A DNA stretch of 64,000 nucleotides from positions 1-64,000 of the forward strand of contig NZ_FNGC01000020.1 in the NCBI RefSeq assembly GCF_900102785.1, in the 5' to 3' direction. This DNA comes from Arthrobacter sp. ok362 (GTDB lineage: Bacteria; Actinomycetota; Actinomycetes; Actinomycetales; Micrococcaceae). A program made the translations under genes and the position numbers. The notes below the pieces were generated by a model. That model saw nothing but the letters and a program-made list of their open reading frames with translations, made no database searches and had not been told where the DNA came from. This document shows positions 16,085-25,051 of this stretch, piece after piece; within the stretch, counting starts at the first letter, position 1, and each line of letters opens with the position of its first letter.

Positions 16085-17434
16085 ATGAGCGCCCTGCCAC
16101 CGCCCACACCACCTCGCCTCACCATTTTCGGCCGGGGCAGCTACGCCGAGGCCCTGCGAATCGGCGAAATCCTCCGCAAGGAAACCGTAGGCGGCGCGCT
16201 GCTGGTCACCGCGGCGGCAGTGGCCCTGATCTGGGCCAACTCCGCGGCCTCGGAGAGTTACTTCGCCCTGCGCGACTTCACCATCGGCTACGAGCCCTGG
16301 CATCTTGACCTGAGCCTGGGCGCATGGGCCGCCGACGGCCTGCTGGCCATATTCTTCTTCCTGGTCGGGCTCGAACTCAAGCGCGAATTCGTCGCGGGCG
16401 ACCTGCGCCAGCTGAACAAATCCGTGGTCCCGGTGGCCGCCGCCGTGGGCGGCGTGGCCCTTCCCGCGCTCATCTACGCGGCAGTCAACCTCAGTGGCCC
16501 CGACGCCCTGCGGGGCTGGGCGATCCCCACCGCCACTGACATCGCCTTCGCACTCGCGGTGCTGGCGATCATCGGTTCCCACCTTCCCAGTGCGCTGCGG
16601 ATCTTCCTGCTCACCCTCGCCGTCGTGGACGACCTTCTGGCCATCACCATCATTGCGATCTTCTACACGAGCGAGCTGCATCCCGTGCCGCTCCTGCTGG
16701 CCCTGCTCCCGCTCGGCCTGTATACGTTCCTGGTACAGAAATACCGCCGGTTCTTCGGCCTGCACGCGCTGGCCGCGTGGGTGATCCTGCTGCCGCTCGG
16801 CGCCGCCACGTGGGCGCTCGTCCACGCCTCAGGCATCCACGCCACCGTGGCCGGGGTCCTGCTGGGCTTTGCGGTCCCCGTCAGGCGTTCCCAGGCCAGT
16901 GGCGGGCCCGAGGCCGGACCGGGCCTTGCGGAGATCTTTGAACACCGGTTCCGCCCCATCTCGGCTGGATTCGCCGTCCCGGTCTTCGCGTTCTTTTCCG
17001 CCGGAGTGGCCGTCGGCGGCTGGCAGGGCCTCGGTGCCGCCCTGACGGACCCCGTCGCCGTGGGTATTGTCCTGGCCCTCGTGCTCGGAAAACCGGCCGG
17101 GATCCTCGGCACCACATGGTTCATCACCAAGGCCACGCGGGCCAGGCTGGACCGTTCGTTCAAGTGGATCGACGTCTTCGGGCTGTCCATCCTTGCCGGC
17201 ATCGGTTTCACGGTGTCGCTGCTCGTGGCCGAACTGAGCTTCGGCCAAGGCACTGTCCACGACGACCACGCGAAGGTGGCGATCCTCGCGGCCTCCGTGA
17301 TCGCAGCTCTCCTCGCGACGGCGGTGCTCCGCGCCCGCAACAAGCAGTACCGCCAGGCGGAGGCGGAAGAAAAGATCGACTCGGACCACGACGGGATCCC
17401 GGACGTCTACCAGCAAGACCGTCCGGCAGGCTAG
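16085..17434 (+). CDS. nhaA: Na+/H+ antiporter NhaA
   Basis: A 449-residue antiporter with about 12 membrane segments. The ion-site Asp pair is in [25 protein letters not shown] and the C-terminal [15 protein letters not shown] also match the family. It exports sodium in exchange for protons and helps keep internal pH. The protein is longer than E. coli NhaA: its cytosolic tail carries [14 protein letters not shown], a calcium-loop-like DxDxDG sequence. GAGGA precedes the ATG. It is followed by the persulfide genes after a separate operator. Confidence 0.95.
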   Translation: MSALPPPTPPRLTIFGRGSYAEALRIGEILRKETVGGALLVTAAAVALIWANSAASESYFALRDFTIGYEPWHLDLSLGAWAADGLLAIFFFLVGLELKREFVAGDLRQLNKSVVPVAAAVGGVALPALIYAAVNLSGPDALRGWAIPTATDIAFALAVLAIIGSHLPSALRIFLLTLAVVDDLLAITIIAIFYTSELHPVPLLLALLPLGLYTFLVQKYRRFFGLHALAAWVILLPLGAATWALVHASGIHATVAGVLLGFAVPVRRSQASGGPEAGPGLAEIFEHRFRPISAGFAVPVFAFFSAGVAVGGWQGLGAALTDPVAVGIVLALVLGKPAGILGTTWFITKATRARLDRSFKWIDVFGLSILAGIGFTVSLLVAELSFGQGTVHDDHAKVAILAASVIAALLATAVLRARNKQYRQAEAEEKIDSDHDGIPDVYQQDRPAG

Positions 17435-17516
17435 GTGGTGTCCCGCAGGGTAGGTGGACAGGCTAGGTCGACGGGCTAGATTTGAGGGTGCGGCAGGAGG
17501 TGCCGTCCGGAGCGTC

Positions 17517-17540
17517 AATGATACCCCAAGGGGTATCATT
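17517..17540. promoter_or_regulatory. CsoR/CstR-type operator upstream of persulfide genes
   Basis: A perfect 24-bp palindrome with 11-bp arms: AATGATACCCC, two A bases, GGGGTATCATT. The ATACCCC-N2-GGGGTAT core is the type of site bound by CsoR-family repressors, including persulfide-sensing CstR. It sits 54 bp before the rhodanese gene, whose product fits a persulfide response. No CsoR-family gene is seen in the window, so the regulator would act from elsewhere. Confidence 0.8.
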
Positions 17541-17593
17541 GTCTAGCTGGAATACGCGCGCCGGGCCGTCCGGCGCCCGCGAAAGGAACAGGC

Positions 17594-17896
17594 ATGAAGA
17601 GCATTTCCGTCAAGGACCTGGCCGCCCTGGGCGAGGCCACCGAAATCGTCGATGTCCGCGAGGAAGACGAATACGCCGCTGTCCGCGTTCCTGGCGCCAG
17701 GAGCATCCCACTCTCACGGTTTGTCCAGTCCCTCGACGAGGTTCCGGCCAGCGGAACCGTCTACATCATGTGCGCCGCCGGGGGCCGCAGCGCCCAGGCC
17801 ACCACCTACCTGGAGGACCAGGGGTACGACGCCGTCAACGTCACCGGCGGGATCATGAAGTGGCAGGACGAGGGACACCCCGTCAACCGGGGCTGA
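17594..17896 (+). CDS. Single-domain rhodanese (sulfurtransferase)
   Basis: A 100-residue rhodanese. The active loop is CAAGGRS with the catalytic Cys at residue 60, between the VDVREEDEYAAV start and the VTGGIMKW end of the fold. It carries sulfane sulfur as a cysteine persulfide. It is followed after 15 bp by the persulfide dioxygenase-rhodanese gene, with GGAGGG as its ribosome site, so they form an operon behind the 24-bp palindrome. Confidence 0.93.
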   Translation: MKSISVKDLAALGEATEIVDVREEDEYAAVRVPGARSIPLSRFVQSLDEVPASGTVYIMCAAGGRSAQATTYLEDQGYDAVNVTGGIMKWQDEGHPVNRG

Positions 17897-17911
17897 CCTC
17901 ACGGAGGGATC

Positions 17912-19273
17912 ATGGAAGTCATCGCCATCGAGACCCCGCAGCTCGGGGACCGCAGCTACCTGGTCCACGACGGCTCCGTGGCGCTGGCGATCGACCCGCA
18001 GCGTGACACCGACCGCATCGAGGCGGCCGCACGCGACGCCGGGGTGGCTATCACGCACGTGGCCGAGACCCACCTGCACAATGACTACATCACCGGCGGG
18101 CTGATCCTGGCCCGCGCCCACGGCGCCAGCTATCTCGTGAACGCCGCCGATCCCGTGGCGTTCGAGCGCACCCCCATCACGGACGGCGAAACGGTCCGGG
18201 TGGGCGCGCTCACGGTCAAGGCGGTCGCCACGCCCGGCCACACGCACAACCACATGTCGTTCATCGTGGACGACGGCGAGAAGCAGGCCGTCTTCTCCGG
18301 CGGCAGCCTGCTGTACGGCTCGGTTGGCCGCACCGACCTTGTTGCCGAGGCGGACACGATCGGCTTGACCCATGACCAGTACGCCTCGGTCCGGCGCCTC
18401 GCCGCTGAGGCCGGCCATGACGCCGCGCTGTTCCCGACCCACGGCTTCGGCTCGTTCTGCTCCTCCGGACCCGCAAGCGGCGCCCGGTCCTCGACCATCG
18501 GCGAGCAGCTTGCCGCCAATCACGCCCTGACGGACCCCGACGAGGACCACTTCGTCCGCCAGCTCATTGCCAACCTCACGGACCACCCCTCGTACTACGC
18601 CCACATGAGTCCGGCCAACCTGAGGGGCCCGGGCCCCGCGGAGCTGGCCGTCCCCGAATCGCTCGATGCCGCCGAACTCACCCGGCGACTGGACGATGGT
18701 GAGTGGGTGGTGGACCTGCGGCGCCGCGTCGCGTTCGCCAGCAGCCATCTCAAGGGCGCCGTCAGTTTTGAGTACGGGACCGGCACCAGTTTCACCACCT
18801 ACGTGGGATGGGTACTGCCGTGGGGTGAACCGCTGACCCTCGTGGGCTCGCAGGAGGACCTCGAGAACGCCATCCGCGACCTCTCCCGGATCGGCATCGA
18901 CTCCCCGGATGCCGCCGTCGGAACCGAGCCGCACGCGCTGGCGCCGCGGGCCGGCCTCGCCTCGTATCCGCGCGTGGGCTGGGACGGCGTGCTCGCCGGC
19001 CGGGCCGTCGGGGACACCGTTCTGGACGTGCGCCGGGCCGACGAATTCGCCGCCGCCCGCGTGCTGGGCGCTGTCAACGTGCCGATCCATGAACTGCTGC
19101 TGCGCCTGGACGAGGTCCCGGCCGGGAAGCTCTGGGTGCACTGCGGTTCCGGCTACCGTGCCGGAGTTGCCGCCAGCCTCCTCCAGCGGGCAGGCCGGGA
19201 GGTGGTCCACATCGACGCCAGGTTCGCCGACGCCGCGTCCGCCGGGATCGCACTGGACACCACCGCGGCCTGA
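17912..19273 (+). CDS. Persulfide dioxygenase-rhodanese fusion (CstB-like)
   Basis: A 453-residue protein. The N-terminal metallo-beta-lactamase domain has THLHNDY near residue 52 and ATPGHTHNHMSFIVDD, the metal site of ETHE1/CstB persulfide dioxygenases. Two rhodanese modules follow: one near 265-330 without a catalytic Cys, and a C-terminal one with HCGSGYRAG (Cys 411). It would oxidise glutathione-, bacillithiol- or mycothiol-persulfides to sulfite or thiosulfate. Together with the upstream rhodanese and the CstR-type operator it makes a complete sulfide/persulfide detoxification unit except for the regulator. Confidence 0.92.
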   Translation: MEVIAIETPQLGDRSYLVHDGSVALAIDPQRDTDRIEAAARDAGVAITHVAETHLHNDYITGGLILARAHGASYLVNAADPVAFERTPITDGETVRVGALTVKAVATPGHTHNHMSFIVDDGEKQAVFSGGSLLYGSVGRTDLVAEADTIGLTHDQYASVRRLAAEAGHDAALFPTHGFGSFCSSGPASGARSSTIGEQLAANHALTDPDEDHFVRQLIANLTDHPSYYAHMSPANLRGPGPAELAVPESLDAAELTRRLDDGEWVVDLRRRVAFASSHLKGAVSFEYGTGTSFTTYVGWVLPWGEPLTLVGSQEDLENAIRDLSRIGIDSPDAAVGTEPHALAPRAGLASYPRVGWDGVLAGRAVGDTVLDVRRADEFAAARVLGAVNVPIHELLLRLDEVPAGKLWVHCGSGYRAGVAASLLQRAGREVVHIDARFADAASAGIALDTTAA

Positions 19274-19323
19274 GCCCCGGAGGTCCGCAACACACGGCGC
19301 CGGGCCGGATTCTCTGGCAGAGT

Positions 19324-20283
19324 ATGGTCATGCTCACAGTTATTGGCGAGGGGCTGGTTGATGTCGTCCAGCGGTCCTCCGGCGTCCAGGCCCATGTCGG
19401 CGGCAGCCCCCTCAACGTGGCGGTAGGGCTGGCGCGGCTGGACCATCCCGTCCAGTTCATTGGCCGCTACGGCCGCGATGCCTATGGCGAGGCCCTGGCC
19501 GCGCACCTGAAGTCGAGCTCCGTGCTGCTCCCGGTGGGGCCCGACGAGCTTCCCACGAGCGTGGCCGCCGCCCAGATCGACGACGCCGGCGCCGCCACCT
19601 ACACGTTCGACCTCGCCTGGGAGCTTCCCGGCGTCGCGGCGCGCCTGCCGTTCCTGCTCCAGGGAACTACTCTGCTGCACACCGGATCCATCGCCACCAT
19701 GCTGGCGCCCGGTGCCGCCGAGGTGCTGGCCGCCGTCGAGCGTGCCCACCCGTCCGCCACCATCAGCTTTGACCCCAATTGCCGCCCCAGCATCATCCCG
19801 GACGTGGACTACGCCCGCGGGCAGGCCGAAAAGTTCGTGACTCTCTCTGACGTTGTGAAAGCCTCCGACGAGGACCTCGAATGGCTCTACCCCGGTGTGA
19901 ACCCGCTGGATTCGGCCCGCCGCTGGCTGGCGCTGGGCGGCTCCGAGGGGCCCGCCATGGTGGTGGTGACCCGCGGCGGCAAAGGCCCCTGGGGTATCAA
20001 CGCCGCAGGTGTGGCGCAGTTCCCCGCCCCCGAGATCAGCGTCGCGGACACAGTCGGGGCAGGGGATTCGTTCATGGCCGCGCTGCTGTCCGGCGTGGTG
20101 GACCTCGGCCTGGACGGGGCACAAAACCGCACGGCCTTGCGCGAACTATCCGCCGAAAATCTCCGCGATCTCCTCGCCCATGCCTCCCGGGCAGCGGCGG
20201 TCACCGTGTCCCGCGCCGGCGCCAACCCGCCCACGCGCGCGGAGCTGGCACGGATGGAAATGGGGGCCCAGCCCCTGCAATAA
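19324..20283 (+). CDS. PfkB-family carbohydrate kinase
   Basis: A 319-residue sugar kinase. The N-terminal glycine pair region is VGGSPLNVAVGLARL, with FIGRYGRDAYGEAL following, and the C-terminal signature DTVGAGDSFMAALLSGVV carries the catalytic Asp. These are ribokinase/fructokinase features; the exact sugar is not clear. An in-frame ATG at 19330 (MLTVIGEG) is an alternative start and fits the family slightly better. The next gene starts 14 bp after the stop and is likely co-transcribed. Confidence 0.9.
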   Translation: MVMLTVIGEGLVDVVQRSSGVQAHVGGSPLNVAVGLARLDHPVQFIGRYGRDAYGEALAAHLKSSSVLLPVGPDELPTSVAAAQIDDAGAATYTFDLAWELPGVAARLPFLLQGTTLLHTGSIATMLAPGAAEVLAAVERAHPSATISFDPNCRPSIIPDVDYARGQAEKFVTLSDVVKASDEDLEWLYPGVNPLDSARRWLALGGSEGPAMVVVTRGGKGPWGINAAGVAQFPAPEISVADTVGAGDSFMAALLSGVVDLGLDGAQNRTALRELSAENLRDLLAHASRAAAVTVSRAGANPPTRAELARMEMGAQPLQ

Positions 20284-20296
20284 GAGAAAGGCAGCC

Positions 20297-20809
20297 ATGA
20301 CACACCACGAATTTCCGCAGTTCCCTGTCCGCAGTGAATCCTTCGCCGAGGGCCAGACGCTCCCGCCTGCCCAGCGCAGCGGCAAAATGCGCGCCGGCGG
20401 CCAGGACGAATCCCCGCAGCTGAGCTGGAGCGGCGCCCCGGCCGGCACCAAGGGCTATGCAGTCACCATGTTTGACCCCGACGCCCCGGGACGCGGCGGC
20501 TTCTGGCATTGGGCCGTGGTGGACGTCCCCGCCGATGCCACGTCCCTGCCGGCAGGGGCGGGCGCCGAGGGCGGCAAGCTCCTGCCCGCGGGCGCCATCC
20601 AGTTGAGGAACGACGGCGGGTTTCACGGATACCTGGGCGCCGCGCCGCCTCCGGGGCACGGGCCGCACCGGTACGTCATCACCGTGCACGCGCTCGACAT
20701 CGCACCGTCCGGGTTGAACGAGCACGCTGCTCCCGGCAGCCTGGAAGCGAAGCTGTCGCGGCACACCCTGGGCCGGGGCACGCTCACCGGCATCCTCGAA
20801 CGCCACTGA
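20297..20809 (+). CDS. YbhB/YbcL (PEBP-like) protein
   Basis: A 170-residue phosphatidylethanolamine-binding-protein-like protein. The family pattern is visible: DESPQLSWSGAPAGTKGYAVTMFDPDAP, GGFWHWAVVDVPA and PPPGHGPHRYVITVHALD. Bacterial members are of unclear role. It has a weak GAGAAAGG ribosome site and follows the sugar kinase closely. Confidence 0.9.
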   Translation: MTHHEFPQFPVRSESFAEGQTLPPAQRSGKMRAGGQDESPQLSWSGAPAGTKGYAVTMFDPDAPGRGGFWHWAVVDVPADATSLPAGAGAEGGKLLPAGAIQLRNDGGFHGYLGAAPPPGHGPHRYVITVHALDIAPSGLNEHAAPGSLEAKLSRHTLGRGTLTGILERH

Positions 20810-20838
20810 GCCCGCCGCCCGCCGTCGCCCGCCGCCGC

Positions 20839-20882
20839 CGCCCGCCGCCGTCGAGTCCGCCGCCCGCCGCCGTCGAGTCCGC
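20839..20882. repeat. Two direct repeats of a 22-bp unit
   Basis: CGCCCGCCGCCGTCGAGTCC plus two bases occurs twice in tandem within a very GC-rich stretch after the PEBP-like gene. It resembles other GC-rich slippage repeats of the window and has no evident function. Confidence 0.55.
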
Positions 20883-20991
20883 CGGAAACTCTCCAGATCG
20901 CCGGAATTCTCCGGCGAACCCGACCAGGTCCGGCGATCTCGGCGCATACGGCCGCGAGGGCCGACCGTCCCGGCGCACGTAGACTGGCATT

Positions 20992-21810
20992 ATGCGGCTG
21001 GTAGCAAGTGACATCGACGGAACGATCCTCGGCCATGACGGCAAAATCAGCGACCGGACCGTCCGCGCGTTCCACGCCTGCCGCGACGCCGGGCTGGAAC
21101 TGGTGTTCGTCACGGGACGGCCGCCGCGCTGGCTCCACCCCCTGCAGGACCAATTGGGGCACACCGGAACGGTCATCTGCTCCAACGGCGCCGTCGTGTG
21201 GGACCTCGAGGCAGACCGCATGCTCTCGGCGCGGACATTGGACCTCGACGCCATGTTCGAGGTCCGCCGCATCATCAAGCGGTTGCGCCCGTCCGCGCTG
21301 TTTGCCGCCGAAACTCTGACCGGCTTCCACCTGGAACCGGGCTTTATCGAAAACGGCTCGAGCGAACTGCTCGCGGAATTCACCCCGGCCCCGCTGCACA
21401 CCACCCTCACGGCGGGGGACTCCATTGCGAAGTTCCTGGCCATTGTCCGGGAAGGCGCCGCCGACGAGTTCCTGGCCGAGGTGACGCCCGCCGTCGCCCA
21501 TCTGGCCGCCGCGACGCACTCGGCGCCGAACATGGCCCTGCTGGAGCTGTCCCTGCCCGGCGTGAACAAGGCCGTGGCCCTGGCGGAATATGCGGCGTCC
21601 CTCGGCATCGGCGCCCCGGACGTGGTGGCTTTCGGGGACATGCCCAACGACATCGAGATGCTTCGCTGGGCCGGGCACGGCTACGCGATGGCCAGCGGCC
21701 ACCCGGAAGCGATCCGGGCCGCCGGCCAGCAGGCCCCGCACTTCGACGACGACGGAGTCGCCCAGATCCTCGAGGCCAAACTCGCCGAACTCGGCGTCCG
21801 GCTGCCCTAA
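20992..21810 (+). CDS. HAD-family (Cof-type) phosphatase
   Basis: A 272-residue HAD hydrolase of the Cof/IIB group. Motif I is ASDIDGTI, motif II FVTGRPP, and motifs III/IV lie in VNKAVALAEYAASLG and VVAFGDMPNDIEML. It should dephosphorylate sugar phosphates or cofactors such as FMN or PLP; the target is unknown. TAGACT ends six bases before the ATG, a leaderless arrangement. A homologue lies at 46278. Confidence 0.9.
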   Translation: MRLVASDIDGTILGHDGKISDRTVRAFHACRDAGLELVFVTGRPPRWLHPLQDQLGHTGTVICSNGAVVWDLEADRMLSARTLDLDAMFEVRRIIKRLRPSALFAAETLTGFHLEPGFIENGSSELLAEFTPAPLHTTLTAGDSIAKFLAIVREGAADEFLAEVTPAVAHLAAATHSAPNMALLELSLPGVNKAVALAEYAASLGIGAPDVVAFGDMPNDIEMLRWAGHGYAMASGHPEAIRAAGQQAPHFDDDGVAQILEAKLAELGVRLP

Positions 21811-21983
21811 AGCCATCCGGCGGCCGGCTGTCCGAATGGACACCGCCGGCGCCGCCGTACTCCTCCTCACCCCGGTCCATGTCCCCGCGGACACCGGATT
21901 CCCAGCGGACGGCCAACTGGCGTTCACCTTGGCCTCCTAGGCTGGGAGCTCGCGACAATTCGTTGACCGATAATGGGGACATC

Positions 21984-22232
21984 ATGGCCAGGCACCGCAT
22001 CAGGAACACCGACGAACAACCCCTGCACCCGGTGGAGCCGGACCGGCACTGGAGGCAGCTGCGCCAGGGCGACCGCGTCAGTGTCCGGCTGGGGCCGGGA
22101 TTCGAGACCGGCGGTCTCGTGGACGCCGTCACGGCGGACCACAGCATGGTCTGGGTGGACCTCGACGGCGGCCGCGGCCGCACGCTGCTGCACTGCAGCG
22201 ACGACGTGGAAATCCGCCAGCACGACTCCTGA
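21984..22232 (+). CDS. Small hypothetical protein, SH3-like
   Basis: An 82-residue basic protein: a short charged N-terminus, then a beta-rich part (LRQGDRVSVRLGPG, GGLVDAVTADHSMVWVDLDGGRGRTLLHC) that suggests an SH3-like or Hfq-like barrel. GGGGA lies six bases before the ATG at 21984. I do not recognise a named family. Confidence 0.68.
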   Translation: MARHRIRNTDEQPLHPVEPDRHWRQLRQGDRVSVRLGPGFETGGLVDAVTADHSMVWVDLDGGRGRTLLHCSDDVEIRQHDS

Positions 22233-22341
22233 CACCCCATCCCGCTAAGGCCCGGTCCCCGCTAGGGCCTGCTGAGGCCCGGTCCGGCTCAGCCCCAACT
22301 CCTCGGCCCCGGCAGATCGAGGCCTCGGGTACGCTTCAGGA

Positions 22342-23184
22342 GTGACTGATCCGCACCCCTACTTTGCCCCGCGCGACAACCGCGACGGCGGACCGGAGGA
22401 CCCAGCCGCCCGGGCCCGGGGCGGGGCCCGGGCGCCCCTGGCGATGGCCCACCGGGGCTTCTCGCTGGACGGGCTGGAGAACTCGATGACCGCGTTCCGC
22501 GCCGCCGTCGACCTCGGGTTCCGGCATCTGGAGACGGACGTGCACACAACCGCCGACGGCGTGTTGGTGCTCTTCCACGACAAGACCCTGGACCGAATCA
22601 CGGAGGGCCGGGGCCGGATCGCGGACCTTCCGGCCGCGACCGTGGACCTGGCCAGGATCGGCGGAACCGAACCGATCCCGCGGTTCGAGGAGCTGATCGA
22701 GGCTTTCCCGGAGGTCCGGCTCAATGTCGACGTCAAGGACTGGAATTCGGTGGCCACCCTGGCCTCCGCGATCGAGCGCCACGGATTGCACGACCGCGTG
22801 CTGGTGGCCAGTTTCTCGGACCGGCGGCGCCGCGCAGTGCTGAAGCAGTTGAGCCGTCCGGCCGCGGGCTCGGCCGGCATCGTGTCCAATGCCGTGTTCG
22901 TCCTGCTGGGCGCCGTGCTGCCGACGCCGCTGATGTCCCTCGTGGCGCGCCGGGCACTGCGCGGAGTCCACGCCCTGCAGGTCCCGGTCCGCTACGGCGC
23001 CGTGCCAGTGGTGACGCCCGGCTTCATCCGGCGGGCACACCGGCACGGCCTGCAGGTGCATGTATGGACAGTCAACGAGCCCGCGGAAATGCACCGGCTG
23101 CTGGACCTCGGCGTCGACGGGATTGTCACGGACCGCGCGGACCTGCTCAAGGCGGTCCTCCAGGAGCGCGGGACCTGGTCTTGA
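22342..23184 (+). CDS. Glycerophosphodiester phosphodiesterase
   Basis: A 280-residue GDPD. The catalytic start MAHRGFSLDGLENSM, the metal ligands ETDVHTTADGVLVLFHD and the C-terminal VHVWTVNEPAEMHRLLDLGVDGI are intact. It hydrolyses glycerophosphodiesters to glycerol 3-phosphate and an alcohol. No signal peptide is seen, so it is probably cytoplasmic. The start is GTG, with TACGCT ending exactly six bases earlier, which points to a leaderless mRNA. Confidence 0.93.
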   Translation: MTDPHPYFAPRDNRDGGPEDPAARARGGARAPLAMAHRGFSLDGLENSMTAFRAAVDLGFRHLETDVHTTADGVLVLFHDKTLDRITEGRGRIADLPAATVDLARIGGTEPIPRFEELIEAFPEVRLNVDVKDWNSVATLASAIERHGLHDRVLVASFSDRRRRAVLKQLSRPAAGSAGIVSNAVFVLLGAVLPTPLMSLVARRALRGVHALQVPVRYGAVPVVTPGFIRRAHRHGLQVHVWTVNEPAEMHRLLDLGVDGIVTDRADLLKAVLQERGTWS

Positions 23185-23217
23185 CGGGACCTGGTCTTGA
23201 AGCGAGCGCCCCGGCGC

Positions 23218-24144
23218 TCAGGCGGAAAGTTCCATCATGAGTGGCGGCAGTTCCTCGTTGAGCTCCCGGGCGAGGTAGCCCAGGCCGCCCAGCCGGCTGG
23301 CAAGACGGTCTCCGGCCGCAGCATGCAGATGTGTACCCCAGCAGGCGGCCTGCGCGTTGCCCGTTCCCCTGGCACGGAGGCCGGTGATGGCACCGGAGAG
23401 GACATCTCCGCTGCCCGAGGTGCCCAGTCCGCTGTGCCCGGTGGTGATCTCCCAGAGGCCAGGCCCGGAAGCGGCACCCCTGCCGCTGCTGCGGGGTTCT
23501 GCTATCACCCCCTGGCAGGTGACCACGGCCTGGTATTTGTCGGCCACCTCAGGGAGCTGGCGGGGCAGGTCCTCGACGTCGCGCCCGAGCAGGATGCCCG
23601 CCTCCGTGATGTTCGGGGTCAGGATCAGCCGGCCCGCCCACGGAGCCAGCTCGTCTTCGAGCTCCGGCAGGCTGGCAAGGGCAAAGGCATCCAAGACAAA
23701 GCACGGCCGGCTGCCCGGGGTGGCTTTGAGGAGTTCGCGCAGCAGCGCCGTGGTTTGATCCTTGTCGTCCAGGCCGGGCCCCACCAGGACGGCGTCCGCG
23801 GATTCCAGCTCGGCGGCCAGGGAACCGGCGGCGGAACCCACCACCGTCCCGGCCGTTGTTTCCGGCAGTCCAAGGACGCCAGCTTCGGGCAGGGCGACGC
23901 CGAGCGGTACCGCCACGGAGTCCGCCACGGCCAAGGTCAGCCGGCCCGCACCCGCGCGGAGGGCAGCGACGCCGGCGAGCAACGCCGCTCCGGGCGTCTT
24001 GCGCGCACCGCCGATGACCAGCACAGAGCCGCGGTCGTCCTTCCCGGAGCCGCCGCCAGGAAGCGGCCAGGCACGCAGCAACGTCGGGGTAACGGCCTCG
24101 GCGTGAGGAGGTTTGGCCTGCCGGGACTTAGCGGGGGTGGACAT
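23218..24144 (-). CDS. nnrD: ADP-dependent NAD(P)H-hydrate dehydratase
   Basis: A 308-residue repair enzyme that converts NADHX/NADPHX back to NAD(P)H using ADP. Visible landmarks are VIGGARKTPGAALLAGVAALRAGAGRL, ILTPNITEAGILLG and the C-terminal signature GLGTSGSGDVLSGAITGL. The usual partner epimerase NnrE is not fused here. The start overlaps the end of the upstream histidine phosphatase gene by 17 bp, so the two are translationally linked. Confidence 0.92.
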   Translation of the reverse strand: MSTPAKSRQAKPPHAEAVTPTLLRAWPLPGGGSGKDDRGSVLVIGGARKTPGAALLAGVAALRAGAGRLTLAVADSVAVPLGVALPEAGVLGLPETTAGTVVGSAAGSLAAELESADAVLVGPGLDDKDQTTALLRELLKATPGSRPCFVLDAFALASLPELEDELAPWAGRLILTPNITEAGILLGRDVEDLPRQLPEVADKYQAVVTCQGVIAEPRSSGRGAASGPGLWEITTGHSGLGTSGSGDVLSGAITGLRARGTGNAQAACWGTHLHAAAGDRLASRLGGLGYLARELNEELPPLMMELSA

Positions 24145-24895
24145 CGGCGTCCCCTGAGTGCTGGGTTACTGGGACACCTTCGCTCATGAGGTGGTCGGCC
24201 ATATTGAAAGTCTCCAGCAGCCATTCCCCCCTGCCGTCGGGCCGGACGAAGCGGCTGACGGAGGCATTGAGGATGGTGGACGTGGCCGCGATGTCCAGCA
24301 GCTGCTGCTCCGAGAGCCCCTCCAGGATGTAGCGGATGAGCAGGATCACGGCGTCGTGGCAGACCAGCAGGACGCCCTCGCCGGGATGTTTGTTGTCGAG
24401 GTCGGCGAGCAGCGAGCGAAGCCGCAGCACCACGTCCGCCCAGGACTCGCCGCCCGGGGGCCGGTAGTAGAACTTGCCGAGCCACCGCCGGCGCCCTGCT
24501 TCCTCGGGGAGGCGGGCTTCCACCCCGGCTGAAGTGAGCATGTCCAGGATGCCGAGCTCGCGGTCGCGCAGCCGCTCGTCGATCAGGATTGCCGTTTGCC
24601 AGCCGCCGCTCTGCACGGCGAGTTCGGCGGTCTGCCGTGCCCGCAGATAGGGCGAGGACCAGACTGGGGTGCGCCGGCCGTCCGGGTACCCCGCGAGGAC
24701 CCTGCCCAGGGCCAGCGCCTGCTCCCGTCCCGTGTCCGACAACCCGACATCCGCATCCCGGGCCGGGACATCAATGACATGCGCACCGGCCTGTTGAGCA
24801 AGCGTGGCGGCAACATTGCCCTGGCTTTCACCGTGACGCACCAGCAGCAGCTCAGTCACGCCTGGAACGCTGGCGCCGTGTCCGTGGTGGCTCAC
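24128..24895 (-). CDS. Histidine phosphatase family protein
   Basis: About 255 residues. The phosphoglycerate-mutase-like RHG motif is LLLVRHGESQGN, the second catalytic region is SSPYLRARQTAE and the second His is in LLVCHDAVI. It could be a phosphatase or a mutase. I chose GTG 24895 because GGGGGA precedes it; the alternative GTG 24859 starts directly at the family core (VTELLLVRHG). It overlaps nnrD by 17 bp and is divergent from the glycerate kinase gene. Confidence 0.87.
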   Translation of the reverse strand: MSHHGHGASVPGVTELLLVRHGESQGNVAATLAQQAGAHVIDVPARDADVGLSDTGREQALALGRVLAGYPDGRRTPVWSSPYLRARQTAELAVQSGGWQTAILIDERLRDRELGILDMLTSAGVEARLPEEAGRRRWLGKFYYRPPGGESWADVVLRLRSLLADLDNKHPGEGVLLVCHDAVILLIRYILEGLSEQQLLDIAATSTILNASVSRFVRPDGRGEWLLETFNMADHLMSEGVPVTQHSGDADVHPR

Positions 24896-25051
24896 CGATC
24901 CCCCTGTCCGTTGGTTGCCAACGTCGTCCTCCACCGGGCCGACCCGGGCCGGAATGTCTGTGGCAGCCACGTTACTCCCGGTGGCCCGGATTTGTCGCTG
25001 CACCGGGCAGCCGAGCATGGTCAGGGACCGCCGGACTGGCAGGATAGAGCC

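Noticed and set aside
17435-17593. A csoR/cstR gene next to the persulfide operon
   Set aside because: No frame in the gap encodes a CsoR-like protein; the region holds only the operator and spacer.
17714-19210. 498-codon leftward frame opposite the persulfide dioxygenase gene
   Set aside because: Shadow of a gene with intact metallo-beta-lactamase and rhodanese motifs.
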